From: Mesorhizobium sp.
GTDB taxonomy: Bacteria > Pseudomonadota > Alphaproteobacteria > Rhizobiales > Rhizobiaceae
Direction of reading: 5' to 3'
NCBI GenBank assembly: GCA_004017275.1
Contig: SAKE01000021.1
Span: 24,624-88,623 of the forward strand
DNA: 64,000 nucleotides
Every line of letters starts with the position of its first letter. Position 1 is the first letter of the stretch. The notes below the pieces were generated by a model, which ran no database searches, was not told the DNA's origin, and worked only from the letters and a program-made list of their open reading frames with translations. This document shows, one piece after another, positions 50,495 to 59,248 of this stretch. Made by a program: the position numbers and the translations under genes.

Positions 50495-51912
50495 GACAAG
50501 CGGCAATGGACCACCCCAACGCTATGATCACCTCACCTTCGGGCTCGACATCAGCCGAGGCGCAGGCCTTTCTCGACGCCCATCCCGAGATCGAAGCCTT
50601 CGATATCGTACTGACCGATGCCAATGGCGTCGGCCGCGGCAAGATCGTGCGCCGGCATGAGCTGAAAAGCATCTTCGAGGGCGGCCGCCATATGCCGATC
50701 TCGATCCTCGGCCTCGACATCACGGGCGAGGACGTGCATGAGACCGGGCTGATCTGGACGACTGGCGATGGCGACCTCCGCGCCTGGCCGATCCCCGGCA
50801 CGCTGGTACCACTCTACGGCACAAATCCGCCGCGTGGCCAGTTGCTGATGGCGATGTACATGCTCGACGGCCGGCCGATGTCGTCGGATCCGCGGCTGGC
50901 GCTTGCGCGGCAAGTCGACATACTGGCGGCCAAGGGTCTCTATCCGGCTGGCGCCTTCGAACTTGAATTCTTCCTGCTGGCCAATGAGCGCGATGCCGAC
51001 GGCAAGGTGCAGCCGGCGCGCGCGGTGCTCGATGGCCGTGTCTCGGGCAAGACCGAAGTCTATTCCGTCGATCATCTGCACGGCATGGAGCCGCTGTTCT
51101 CCGACATCTATGCGGCGGCCAAGGCGCAAGGCATTCCGGCCGAGACGATCATCTCCGAATATGCGCCCGGCCAGTACGAATTGACGCTGAACTACCGCAA
51201 GGATGTGATGCGGGCGGCCGACGATTTGGTCATGCTCAAGCGCTTGGTGCGGGCGCAGGCGCGCCGCCACGGCGTCACCGCCTGTTTCATGGCCAAGCCG
51301 ATCGAGAAATATGCCGGCTCGGGCATGCACTTCCATGTCTCGCTGCAGGACAAGGCCGGCCGAAACGTTTTTGCGGAAGCCGGCGGCGAGAGCTGGTCGC
51401 TGCCGCTGCTGCAGGGGCTCGGCGGCCTGATCCAGACGATGGCGGAATCAATGCTGGTGTTTGCGCCGCACGCCAATTCCTGGCGGCGCTTCGTCTCGCA
51501 ATCCTATGCCCCGGTGGCACCCACATGGGGCGTCAACAACCGCTCGGTGGCGCTGCGCGTGCCGGCAGGCGACGCCAAGAACCGGCGCATCGAGCACCGG
51601 CCGTCCGGCGTCGACGCCAATCCCTATCTGATCGCCGCGACTGTGCTCGCCGGTATCATCAAGGGCATGGATGAAGGTCTCGATCCCGGCCCCGAAACGA
51701 CAGGCAACGGCTACGAGGCAGCAGTCACGCGCACGACGATGCCGGTCGACTGGCGCGCCGCGATCGAAGCGGCCCGGGCGTCCAGCTTCCTGAAGAACGC
51801 GCTCGGCGAGGATTTGCACCGCACCTTCGTGGCGATCAAGCAGTCCGAGTATTTGCGCGTGGCGCGCACGGTCAGCGAACTGGATTACCACCTCTATCTG
51901 CACGAAGTCTGA
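50491..51912 (+). CDS. Glutamine synthetase-family gamma-glutamylamine ligase
   Basis: A 473-residue GS-like ligase. AFELEFFLLANERDADG and EYAPGQYELTLNYRKDVMRA are the metal/glutamate motifs; HFHVSLQDK and RRIEHRPSGVDANPYLIAAT are the ATP/ammonia-side motifs. GlnA-like proteins paired with an aminotransferase are usually gamma-glutamylputrescine- or gamma-glutamylamide-forming enzymes (PuuA-like), so a polyamine or ethanolamine-like substrate is likely. A short alternative start lies at 50506. Confidence 0.9.
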   Translation: MRQAAMDHPNAMITSPSGSTSAEAQAFLDAHPEIEAFDIVLTDANGVGRGKIVRRHELKSIFEGGRHMPISILGLDITGEDVHETGLIWTTGDGDLRAWPIPGTLVPLYGTNPPRGQLLMAMYMLDGRPMSSDPRLALARQVDILAAKGLYPAGAFELEFFLLANERDADGKVQPARAVLDGRVSGKTEVYSVDHLHGMEPLFSDIYAAAKAQGIPAETIISEYAPGQYELTLNYRKDVMRAADDLVMLKRLVRAQARRHGVTACFMAKPIEKYAGSGMHFHVSLQDKAGRNVFAEAGGESWSLPLLQGLGGLIQTMAESMLVFAPHANSWRRFVSQSYAPVAPTWGVNNRSVALRVPAGDAKNRRIEHRPSGVDANPYLIAATVLAGIIKGMDEGLDPGPETTGNGYEAAVTRTTMPVDWRAAIEAARASSFLKNALGEDLHRTFVAIKQSEYLRVARTVSELDYHLYLHEV

Positions 51913-51968
51913 GGGAGGGAACCATCCTCGGCCTTGTCCATTTTCAATATCGAAATGGGCAAGGCAAG

Positions 51969-52652
51969 ATGATGGCGACCACTGGCCTTCCGCGTGAGGC
52001 GAAGATGCCGGCCCGGCGTGTTTCCGCGCCGCGTGCCGAGCCGATATCGGACGAGACCGATGCCGGCTCGATTGCGGAACTGCGCGAGGTCGCGAAAGGT
52101 TGCCGCCGCTGCTCGCTCTGGCGCGATGCGACACAGACTGTGTTCGGCGAAGGGCCTGACAACGCCAAGGTGGTCTTCGTCGGCGAACAGCCAGGCGATC
52201 AGGAGGATCTCGCCGGCAAACCTTTTGTCGGCCCGGCCGGCAAGGTATTCGATGCCATCCTCGACGACGCGGGGGTCGATCGCCAAAAAGTCTATGTCAC
52301 CAACGCGGTCAAGCATTTCAAGTTCGAACCGCGCGGCAAACGCCGTATTCATTCCAAGCCGAATGCCGGTGAGATTCAGGCCTGCCGCTGGTGGATCGAC
52401 AAGGAGTTCGAGTTGATCAAGCCGAACCTCGCCGTGGCACTCGGCGCGACAGCGGCGATGTCGCTGCTGGGCAAGGCGGTCCCGGTGATGAAAATGCGTG
52501 GCCAGGTGATCCAGCGCGAGGACGGCTTGCGGGTCTTTGTCACCATCCATCCGTCCTTCATCCTGCGCATCCGTGAGCCGGCGGACAAGGAAGCCGAACG
52601 CGAACGGTTTTTGCAGGATATGAAACAGGTGAAGCGGCTGATGGCCGCTTGA
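51969..52652 (+). CDS. udgX: UdgX-type uracil-DNA glycosylase
   Basis: A 227-residue uracil-DNA glycosylase. The active-site loop is GEQPGDQEDLAGKPFVGPAG, the catalytic His/loop is HPSFILRI, and the family-specific R-loop reads GKRRIHSKPN. This KRRIH loop, with its His, is the mark of UdgX, which becomes covalently bound to the abasic DNA after uracil release. CRRC near residue 45 and a later Cys (QACRWW) belong to the iron-sulfur cluster; the position of the fourth family-4 Cys is His (VKHFKF), as in known UdgX proteins (from memory). It follows the ligase gene on the same strand by 56 bases. Confidence 0.9.
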   Translation: MMATTGLPREAKMPARRVSAPRAEPISDETDAGSIAELREVAKGCRRCSLWRDATQTVFGEGPDNAKVVFVGEQPGDQEDLAGKPFVGPAGKVFDAILDDAGVDRQKVYVTNAVKHFKFEPRGKRRIHSKPNAGEIQACRWWIDKEFELIKPNLAVALGATAAMSLLGKAVPVMKMRGQVIQREDGLRVFVTIHPSFILRIREPADKEAERERFLQDMKQVKRLMAA

Positions 52653-52700
52653 TCCGGTTAACAGTCAGCGCCGCCCACGCTTGTGCAGAGTAGTACGACT

Positions 52701-53966
52701 CTACCGGATCAGGATTGCCCTGAGATCGTTCACATTCGTGCCCGTCGGACCAGGCACGAAAAGATCGCCGACGGCATTGAAGGCTGTCCAGGCATTGTTG
52801 CCGGCCAGCATCGCCTTGGCATCCACACCCTTTGCTCTCATGCGCGACACGGTCGAGCCATCGGCGAAGGCACCGGCATTGTCTTCCGAGCCGTCGATGC
52901 CATCGGTGTCGGCGGCCAGCGCCTGGATGCCGTCGACGCCATTGATGCCGATGGCGAAGGCGAGCAGGAATTCCGAGTTGCGGCCGCCCTTGCCTTTTGC
53001 CCGCAGGGTCACGGTTGTCTCGCCGCCCGACAGGATCAGCACCGGCCTGCGGAACGGGCGGTCACGCGTCGCCACTTCCCGCGCGATTGCCGCATGGACG
53101 CCGCCGACCTCGCGCGCTTCGCCTTCGATGGCATCGGAGAGGATGACGGCCTCGACGTCTTGCCGTTTCGCTTCCGCCGCCGCTGCTTCGAGCGAAACGC
53201 CGGCCGAAGCGATCAGGTGTACTTCGTTGCGCGAAAAGCGTTCGTCATGCGGGCTTGGCGCATCGGCAGCCGGCGAATTGATATGCGCCATGACCGAGGC
53301 AGGCAGTTTCATGCCATAGGCTGATATCGAGGCCAGCGCGTCTTCGCGGCTGCCGGTATCCGGCACAGTGGGGCCGGAAGCCACCAGTGCCGGATTGTCG
53401 CCGGGAATGTCGGAGACGACCAGCGACACCACCTTGGCAGGCCATGCGGCGGCCGCCAGCCTGCCGCCCTTGATGGTCGAGAGATGCTTGCGGATGGTGT
53501 TCATTGCCGCGATCGGTGCACCCGAGGCAAGCAGCGCCTCGTTGACGGCGATCTCGTCGGCCAGCGTCAGGCTACCGGCCGGTGATGGCAATAGCGCCGA
53601 ACCGCCGCCGGAAATCAGCGCCACGACCAGATCATCCTCTGTCAGACCCTGGACCTTGGCAAGCAGGCGGCGCGAGGCTTCAAGACCGGCAGCGTCCGGC
53701 ACCGGATGCGCCGCCTCGATGATCTCGATGCGCTCACAGGTCGCGCCATAGCCGTAACGGGTGACGACCAGCCCCTCGATCGGCCCCTCCCACACCTTCT
53801 CGAACGCAGCCGCCATCTGCGCTGAGCCTTTGCCCGCGCCAATCACGATGGTGCGACCCGTGGGCTCGGCCGGCAAATGATCCCGGATGGTTCGCTCCGG
53901 ATCGGCGGCGGCAACAGCGGCATTGAAGATGGAGGTTAGGAAGGTTTTGGGATCGAGCACTGTCAT
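52701..53966 (-). CDS. Glycerate 2-kinase (MOFRL/GckA family)
   Basis: A 421-residue kinase. The N-terminal DUF4147 domain has IVIGAGKGSAQMAAAFEKVW and ALISGGGSALLPSPAGSLTL; the C-terminal MOFRL domain has LILSGGETTVTLRAKGKGGR followed by NSEFLLAFAI. It phosphorylates D-glycerate to 2-phosphoglycerate, linking to the serine or glyoxylate cycles. The ATG at 53966 overlaps the upstream UPF0303 gene (ATGA), so the two are coupled. Confidence 0.93.
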   Translation of the reverse strand: MTVLDPKTFLTSIFNAAVAAADPERTIRDHLPAEPTGRTIVIGAGKGSAQMAAAFEKVWEGPIEGLVVTRYGYGATCERIEIIEAAHPVPDAAGLEASRRLLAKVQGLTEDDLVVALISGGGSALLPSPAGSLTLADEIAVNEALLASGAPIAAMNTIRKHLSTIKGGRLAAAAWPAKVVSLVVSDIPGDNPALVASGPTVPDTGSREDALASISAYGMKLPASVMAHINSPAADAPSPHDERFSRNEVHLIASAGVSLEAAAAEAKRQDVEAVILSDAIEGEAREVGGVHAAIAREVATRDRPFRRPVLILSGGETTVTLRAKGKGGRNSEFLLAFAIGINGVDGIQALAADTDGIDGSEDNAGAFADGSTVSRMRAKGVDAKAMLAGNNAWTAFNAVGDLFVPGPTGTNVNDLRAILIR

Positions 53967-54466
53967 TCGGCTTCCCGAGACAGTACCAGCCCGTGCTTGT
54001 CGATGCCCAGATGATCGCACAGCGCGTCGACGACGACACCATGATCCTCGCGCTCCGGCAGTCCGGAAACAGCAATCACACCGATGACGCCAGCGCCCTT
54101 GACCGTCACCGGAAACCCGCCGCCGGCCAGCACGTAGTCTGATATATCCAGCCCTTCGCCGACCTTGAAGGTGCGGTCCGGACGCTGCTGCTCCAGCACC
54201 ATGCGGTAGGTGCTCCTGAGGAACCGCCTGACGACATTGATCTTGCGCCGCGCCCAGTCGGGATTGGAAGCGTTCGAACCAGGCATCGCGGCGTAGAACA
54301 GAGGCCGGTCGAAGGTCCTGATGTCGACGATCACAGGCATGTTTTCAGCGAGCGCGCGATCGCGGATGGCCGAGCCGAGCTTGAAAGCAACGGCCTCGTC
54401 GAAGACGTCAAAGACTAGTGTCTCTTCCTGTCTCTTGATCAGAGCGATGTCGTCAGCAACGGCCAT
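53963..54466 (-). CDS. UPF0303/GlcG-like heme-binding-domain protein
   Basis: A 167-residue protein. LFYAAMPGSNASNPDWARRK and DYVLAGGGFPVTVKGAGVIG followed by VIAVSGLPEREDHGVVVDAL define the UPF0303/GlcG/HbpS group. The function is not established; relatives may bind heme or small molecules. It is coupled to the glycerate kinase gene (ATGA), so it may be involved in the same glycolate/glycerate pathway. Confidence 0.85.
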   Translation of the reverse strand: MAVADDIALIKRQEETLVFDVFDEAVAFKLGSAIRDRALAENMPVIVDIRTFDRPLFYAAMPGSNASNPDWARRKINVVRRFLRSTYRMVLEQQRPDRTFKVGEGLDISDYVLAGGGFPVTVKGAGVIGVIAVSGLPEREDHGVVVDALCDHLGIDKHGLVLSREAE

Positions 54467-54543
54467 GTCGTTCCCCTGTCAACTTCGCCGCACGCTTTGA
54501 CCGATGGCTGCCGCCGGGTCAAGCAAGGAACTCATCTGAGCGT

Positions 54544-55857
54544 CTAAACCACCATGTCGGTCTTGGCCGGCCGCCCCGCGACATAGACTTCGCGCACAGT
54601 GCGGTCGTCGCCCAGCGTCTGCAGCAGAAACAATTCCTGCGCCAGCGTCTCGACCGTTTCCATCCTGAGCCGCATCGCCGGTGTCACCCTGGCGTCGAGC
54701 ACGACGATATCGGCATCGCTGCCCTCATCCAGCGTGCCGATCTTTTCCGCCACCGACAGTGCCTCGGCGTTGCCGCGTGTCATCTGCCAGAAGGACTGGA
54801 ACGGGTTCAGCTTCTCGCCGTTCAGCGCGATCACCTTGTAGCCCTCGTCCATGGTGCGCAGCATCGAATAGTTGGTGCCGCCGCCGACATCGGTGGCAGC
54901 AGCGATGCGGAGCGGCTTATCGCGGTAGCGAAAGCGCTGATAGTCGAACAGGCCGGAGCCGAGGAAAAGGTTCGAGGTCGGGCAGAACACCGCCACCGAG
55001 CCCGAGTCCGAAAGCGCATCCGCTTCGCGCTCCGACAAATGGATGCAATGGCCGAACAGGCTCTTTTTGCCCAACAACCCATAGTGCTCGTAGACGTCGG
55101 TGTAGTCGCGCGACCACGGATAGAGTTCCTGCGTAAATGCGATCTCGGCGTGGTTTTCCGACAGATGCGTCTGCATGTGCAGATCGGGATGTTCGCGGCA
55201 GAGTGCGCCAGCCATCTCCATCTGCTCCGGCGACGAGGTGATGGCGAAGCGCGGCGTGATGGCATAAAGCTGCCGCCCCTTGCCATGCCATTCCCTGATC
55301 AGCGCCTTTGTGTCGTCGTAACCGGATTGCGGTGTGTCGAGCACGCCGCCGGGCGCATTGCGGTCCATCATCACCTTGCCGGCGATGTTGAGCATGTTGC
55401 GGTCATGCGATTCGGCGAAGAAGGCTTCGGCCGACGCCTTGTGCACCGAGCAGTAGGCGGCAACCGTCGTGGTGCCGTGGCGCACCATTTCATCAAGAAA
55501 CAGCCGCGCGATGCGGCGGCCGTGCTGGGCGTTGGCGAACTTCGTCTCTTCCGGGAAAGTGTAGGTGTTCAGCCAGTCGAGCAGTTCTGCGCCATAGGAA
55601 GCGATGATCTGCATCTGCGGAAAATGCGCATGGGCATCGATGAAGCCCGGCAGCAGCAGATGCGGCCGGTGATCAATTTTTTTCGCTGTTTCGCCGGCCT
55701 GCTTTTCAACCTCGGCATAGGCGCCTGCGGCGGCGATCCTGCCGTCGCGGATCAGCAGGCCGCCATCCTCCTCGTAACGCCAGGCGGAATGATCGTCGAT
55801 GGTCTCGGGCCAGCGCACGAAGGACAGCATTCGGCCGCGCAGAAGTGTCGTGCTCAT
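54544..55857 (-). CDS. guaD: Guanine deaminase
   Basis: A 437-residue amidohydrolase that converts guanine to xanthine. The metal site is LLPGFIDAHAHFPQMQIIAS; HMQTHLSENHAEIAFT carries the second metal ligands and GHCIHLSEREADAL the third; AATDVGGGTNYSMLRTM is the C-terminal metal Asp. The RWPETIDDHSAWRYEEDGG start is typical of GuaD. It lies one base from the PuuD gene and is presumably in the same operon, feeding xanthine dehydrogenase. Confidence 0.95.
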   Translation of the reverse strand: MSTTLLRGRMLSFVRWPETIDDHSAWRYEEDGGLLIRDGRIAAAGAYAEVEKQAGETAKKIDHRPHLLLPGFIDAHAHFPQMQIIASYGAELLDWLNTYTFPEETKFANAQHGRRIARLFLDEMVRHGTTTVAAYCSVHKASAEAFFAESHDRNMLNIAGKVMMDRNAPGGVLDTPQSGYDDTKALIREWHGKGRQLYAITPRFAITSSPEQMEMAGALCREHPDLHMQTHLSENHAEIAFTQELYPWSRDYTDVYEHYGLLGKKSLFGHCIHLSEREADALSDSGSVAVFCPTSNLFLGSGLFDYQRFRYRDKPLRIAAATDVGGGTNYSMLRTMDEGYKVIALNGEKLNPFQSFWQMTRGNAEALSVAEKIGTLDEGSDADIVVLDARVTPAMRLRMETVETLAQELFLLQTLGDDRTVREVYVAGRPAKTDMVV

Positions 55858-55858
55858 G

Positions 55859-57076
55859 CTATTTCCCTGCGCCTTCGAACCAGGCTACCAGCAGCGCCCG
55901 CTCCTTGTCGGTGATCTGGCTGACGTTGGCGGGCGGCATAGCGTGGCTGCGGCCGGCCTGCAGATAGATTTCGCGGGCGTGGTTGGCGATGTCGGCGTCG
56001 GTGTCGAGCATCACGCCTTTCGGCGCATGATAGATGCCCTCATAGACCGGCTCCGCCGCGTGGCACATCGAGCAGCGGCCGACCACGGTGTCACGCACCG
56101 CCGGGAAATGCGCTGAAGCGACGTAGATTTGCGCCGACGCGGATTCCTTGGGTTCGCCGGTCAGCACCTTCGGCGCGGTCGAAAGCCAGATGATGACGAT
56201 GAACAGGACAAGCGCTGCCATCCAGGTCCAGGTCGGGTTGCCCTTGCGGGCATGGACCGAGTTGAAATAGTGCCGGATCAGCACGCCGATGATGAACACC
56301 AGCGAGGCGATGACCCAATTGAACTCAGTACCGAACGCCAGCGGGTAATGGTTCGACAGCATCAGGAACAGCACCGGCAGCGTCAGGTAATTGTTGTGGA
56401 GCGACCGCTGCTTGGCGATCTTGCCGTATTTCGGGTCGGGCTTGCGGCCGGCGATGAGGTCGGCGACGACGATCTTCTGGTTGGGAATGATGACCATGAA
56501 GACGTTGGCCGACATGATCGTGGCGGTGATGGCGCCCAGATGCAGGAAGGCGGCGCGGCCGGTGAACAGATGCGTCAGCCCCCAGGCAATGAACACCAGC
56601 ACGCAGTAGAGCACCAGCATCAGGCCGGTGTCGCTTTTTCCCAGCGGCGAGCGGCACAAGAGATCATAGACCACCCAGCCGACGCCGATCGTCGCCAGCG
56701 ACAGCAGGATGCCGACCGGGACGGACATGGACAGCACGTTGGGATCGATCAGGAACAGATCGGCTCCGGCATAGTAGACGACGCACAGCATGGCGAAGCC
56801 GGACAGCCAGGTGGCATAGGACTCCCATTTGAACCAGGTCAGGTGTTCCGGCATCTCGGCCGGCGCCACCAAATATTTCTGGATGTGGTAGAAGCCGCCG
56901 CCATGCACCTGCCATTCCTCGCCGAAGGCGCCGACGGGCATGCCGGGGCGCTGGCGCAGGCCGAGATCGAGCGCGACGAAATAGAACGACGAGCCGATCC
57001 AGGCGATGCCGGTGATGACATGCAGCCAGCGAACGGCAAAGCTCAGCCAGTCCCAGAAAATCGCGAAATCCATCAT
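55859..57076 (-). CDS. puuD: Membrane urate hydroxylase (PuuD), cytochrome c-linked
   Basis: A 405-residue protein with eight or so membrane helices (from RWLHVITGIAWIGSSFYFVA) and a C-terminal cytochrome c domain with the heme motif VGRCSMCHAAEP and a Met ligand region near SHAMPPANVSQ. It oxidises urate to 5-hydroxyisourate and passes electrons to the respiratory chain. It is the first gene of the minus-strand unit with guaD and is divergent from a LysR regulator at 57213. The start is ATG 57076 or 57073. Confidence 0.95.
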   Translation of the reverse strand: MMDFAIFWDWLSFAVRWLHVITGIAWIGSSFYFVALDLGLRQRPGMPVGAFGEEWQVHGGGFYHIQKYLVAPAEMPEHLTWFKWESYATWLSGFAMLCVVYYAGADLFLIDPNVLSMSVPVGILLSLATIGVGWVVYDLLCRSPLGKSDTGLMLVLYCVLVFIAWGLTHLFTGRAAFLHLGAITATIMSANVFMVIIPNQKIVVADLIAGRKPDPKYGKIAKQRSLHNNYLTLPVLFLMLSNHYPLAFGTEFNWVIASLVFIIGVLIRHYFNSVHARKGNPTWTWMAALVLFIVIIWLSTAPKVLTGEPKESASAQIYVASAHFPAVRDTVVGRCSMCHAAEPVYEGIYHAPKGVMLDTDADIANHAREIYLQAGRSHAMPPANVSQITDKERALLVAWFEGAGK

Positions 57077-57212
57077 TGAAATCGTCCCTGCCGATTTGGT
57101 GACTTTACGGGCTGGAGCGCAAACGGAAAGAGGCGAGGTGCACGAGGACTTTCAAAAAAAAATGGAAAATACTAGGCTGGCTTTACGAGCTGCATGAGAG
57201 CCACGGAACCGC

Positions 57213-58133
57213 ATGGCCTATCTCGACAACATCGCCGTCTTCGTTCGCGTCGTCGAACTCGGCAATCTGTCGGCGGCCGGGCGCGACATGCGCATTTCGC
57301 CGGCGGTCGCCTCCAACCGCATCAAGGAGTTGGAGAAGCACCTGGGCGTGCGGCTGTTCAACCGCACGACACGGCAATTAATGCCGACCGAGCATGGCAC
57401 GGTTTTTTACGGGGGCGCCAAGCAGGTGCTTGAGGCGATCACCGAGGCCGAAGCGGCGGTCTCAGCGCTTTCCGGCCAACCGCGCGGCACCATCCGTGTG
57501 ACCGCGCCCCTGGGCCTCGGCCGCCGGCTTGTGGCTTCGGGCATTCCGGATTTCCACGACAAATACCCCGATATCGAGGTGCGGCTGAGGCTCTCGGACC
57601 ACAATGTCGACATCATGAAGGAAGGCATCGACGTCGCCTTCCGGCTCGGCATCATCGAGGATTCCAGCCTCCGGATGCGCGGCATCATGGAATGCGAGCG
57701 TGTGCTGGTGGCGGCGCCGAAATATCTGGAGGCGCGCGGCGAACCGTTGGAGCCGCAAGAGCTGATCGGCAAGAAGCACGACTGCCTGATGCTGCGCTAT
57801 TCCGGTGCACGCGAATATGTGTGGACGCTGCAGACCCCCACCGGCCCGCAAAAATTCGAAGTGCACGGACCCTACGACACCGACGATGGCGACGTGCTGA
57901 CCGGTTGGGCACTGTCGGGGCGCGGCATCATCAACAAGCCGCGGTTCGAGGTCGAGCCCTTCATCCGCGACCGGCGGCTGAAGGTGATCCTGGGCAACAC
58001 GCCGCCAACGCCGGTGCAGTTCGCCGCCGTCTATCCGCACAAGAAGCTGCAGGATCCAAAAGTGCGGCTGCTGCTCGACTTCATGGCCGAACGCTGCCAG
58101 CGGCTGATCAACGACCTTCTCGCCGGCAAATAG
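57213..58133 (+). CDS. LysR-family transcriptional regulator of the purine cluster
   Basis: A 306-residue regulator. The helix-turn-helix is LSAAGRDMRISPAVASNRIK; the effector domain is of the CrgA/PBP2 type, with VDVAFRLG-like text (GIDVAFRLGIIEDSSLRMRG). It starts MAYLDNIAVFVRVVELGN. It is divergent from puuD-guaD, which it likely controls; the 57077-57212 interval is AT-rich near 57150-57180. Confidence 0.92.
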   Translation: MAYLDNIAVFVRVVELGNLSAAGRDMRISPAVASNRIKELEKHLGVRLFNRTTRQLMPTEHGTVFYGGAKQVLEAITEAEAAVSALSGQPRGTIRVTAPLGLGRRLVASGIPDFHDKYPDIEVRLRLSDHNVDIMKEGIDVAFRLGIIEDSSLRMRGIMECERVLVAAPKYLEARGEPLEPQELIGKKHDCLMLRYSGAREYVWTLQTPTGPQKFEVHGPYDTDDGDVLTGWALSGRGIINKPRFEVEPFIRDRRLKVILGNTPPTPVQFAAVYPHKKLQDPKVRLLLDFMAERCQRLINDLLAGK

Positions 58134-58237
58134 GGACTGGCCGGCCCATGACCGGCGGTTGGCCCAGCGCCGGCGGTTGCCATCCCAGGACGTGGCGAAC
58201 ATAGTTCAGGTCGACTTTCGTCTTGCAGGGACCATCG

Positions 58238-59248
58238 ATGGACAACGGCGCCACAATGCATCTTGCCGTTTCGCTGCTTCCGGGGATCGCCGACGCATCG
58301 CCCGATCCGGAATTCACCAGTCTCACGCGGTTTGTGCAAAAGGCCGAAGCCGCCGGACTGGACATGGTGCTGCTTGCCGATTCCGCACCGGCGTCCGGCA
58401 GCGATGGTGCGAACAAGCAAATGCCCTTCGAGGCAACGACGTTGCTGGCTGCGCTGGCCATGGTGACGAACAGAATCGGCCTGGTCGCAGCGGCGTCGAC
58501 AGTTGCCCACCAGCCCTACAATCTGGCGCGCCGTTTCGCTTCGCTCGACATCATCAGCCATGGCCGCGTCGGCTGGAACGCGACTGTGGCGCAGGCCCCG
58601 CGCGAGGCGGCCAATTTCAGCCGGCCTGAAGGATTCTCCGGAGACGATTTTCGCCGCCGCGCGGATGAATATATCGGCATCGTTCAAGGCTTGTGGCGGG
58701 GCTGGGATGCGGACGCGCTGCTGTTCGACCAAAGCGGCGGCTGCTTCCACGACCCTGAAAAGATGCACCTGCTCGACCATAAGGGCGAGTTCTTTTCCGT
58801 GCGCGGACCGCTGAACGTCGCGCGGTCACCGCAGGATACGCCGGTGCTTGTCTTGTCGGATCTGTCGGTATCAGACTTGGATATTGCCGCCCGTACCGCC
58901 GACGTCATTCTGCTGGACGGCGGACCGAGAGATGGCGCGAAAGCGCGCTATGATGACTTCCGGCGCCGCGTCGCACTCTGCGGTCGCGATCCGGATGCCG
59001 TGAAGGTGCTGATCAACGTCTCGCCCTTCACCGATGGCACCGCGACCATCGCAGACGGCATGGAAAGAGAATTCCTGGCGAAAAGCTGCGACGGGTTCAA
59101 CATCCAGATGCCGGCACGACCCTCTGCGCTCGACGACCTCGTCGATCTGGTCTTGCCGGCGCTGCGGCGGCGTGGCCTGTTTCGAGAAAGCTATCGCGGC
59201 GTGACGTTGCGCTCGCATCTCGGGCTTGCCGGCGGAGGTGGTCAATGA
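58238..59248 (+). CDS. LLM-class flavin-dependent oxidoreductase (monooxygenase) 1
   Basis: A 336-residue luciferase-like monooxygenase. AEAAGLDMVLLADSAP, AASTVAHQPYNLARRFASLD and SHGRVGWNATVAQAP are typical of the NtaA/SnaA/DszA group, which uses FMNH2 and O2. The C-terminus has LSVSDLDIAARTADVILLDG. The ATG at 58238 has AGGG upstream; alternatives are 58223 and 58256. Its stop overlaps the second LLM gene's ATG (ATGA). No flavin reductase gene is adjacent. Confidence 0.9.
   Translation: MDNGATMHLAVSLLPGIADASPDPEFTSLTRFVQKAEAAGLDMVLLADSAPASGSDGANKQMPFEATTLLAALAMVTNRIGLVAAASTVAHQPYNLARRFASLDIISHGRVGWNATVAQAPREAANFSRPEGFSGDDFRRRADEYIGIVQGLWRGWDADALLFDQSGGCFHDPEKMHLLDHKGEFFSVRGPLNVARSPQDTPVLVLSDLSVSDLDIAARTADVILLDGGPRDGAKARYDDFRRRVALCGRDPDAVKVLINVSPFTDGTATIADGMEREFLAKSCDGFNIQMPARPSALDDLVDLVLPALRRRGLFRESYRGVTLRSHLGLAGGGGQ

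Noticed and set aside
52651..52710. GATCCGGT / ACCGGATC inverted pair between udgX and the glycerate kinase
   Set aside because: Arms are only 8 bases and 44 bases apart; a terminator is possible but not supported enough for a feature.
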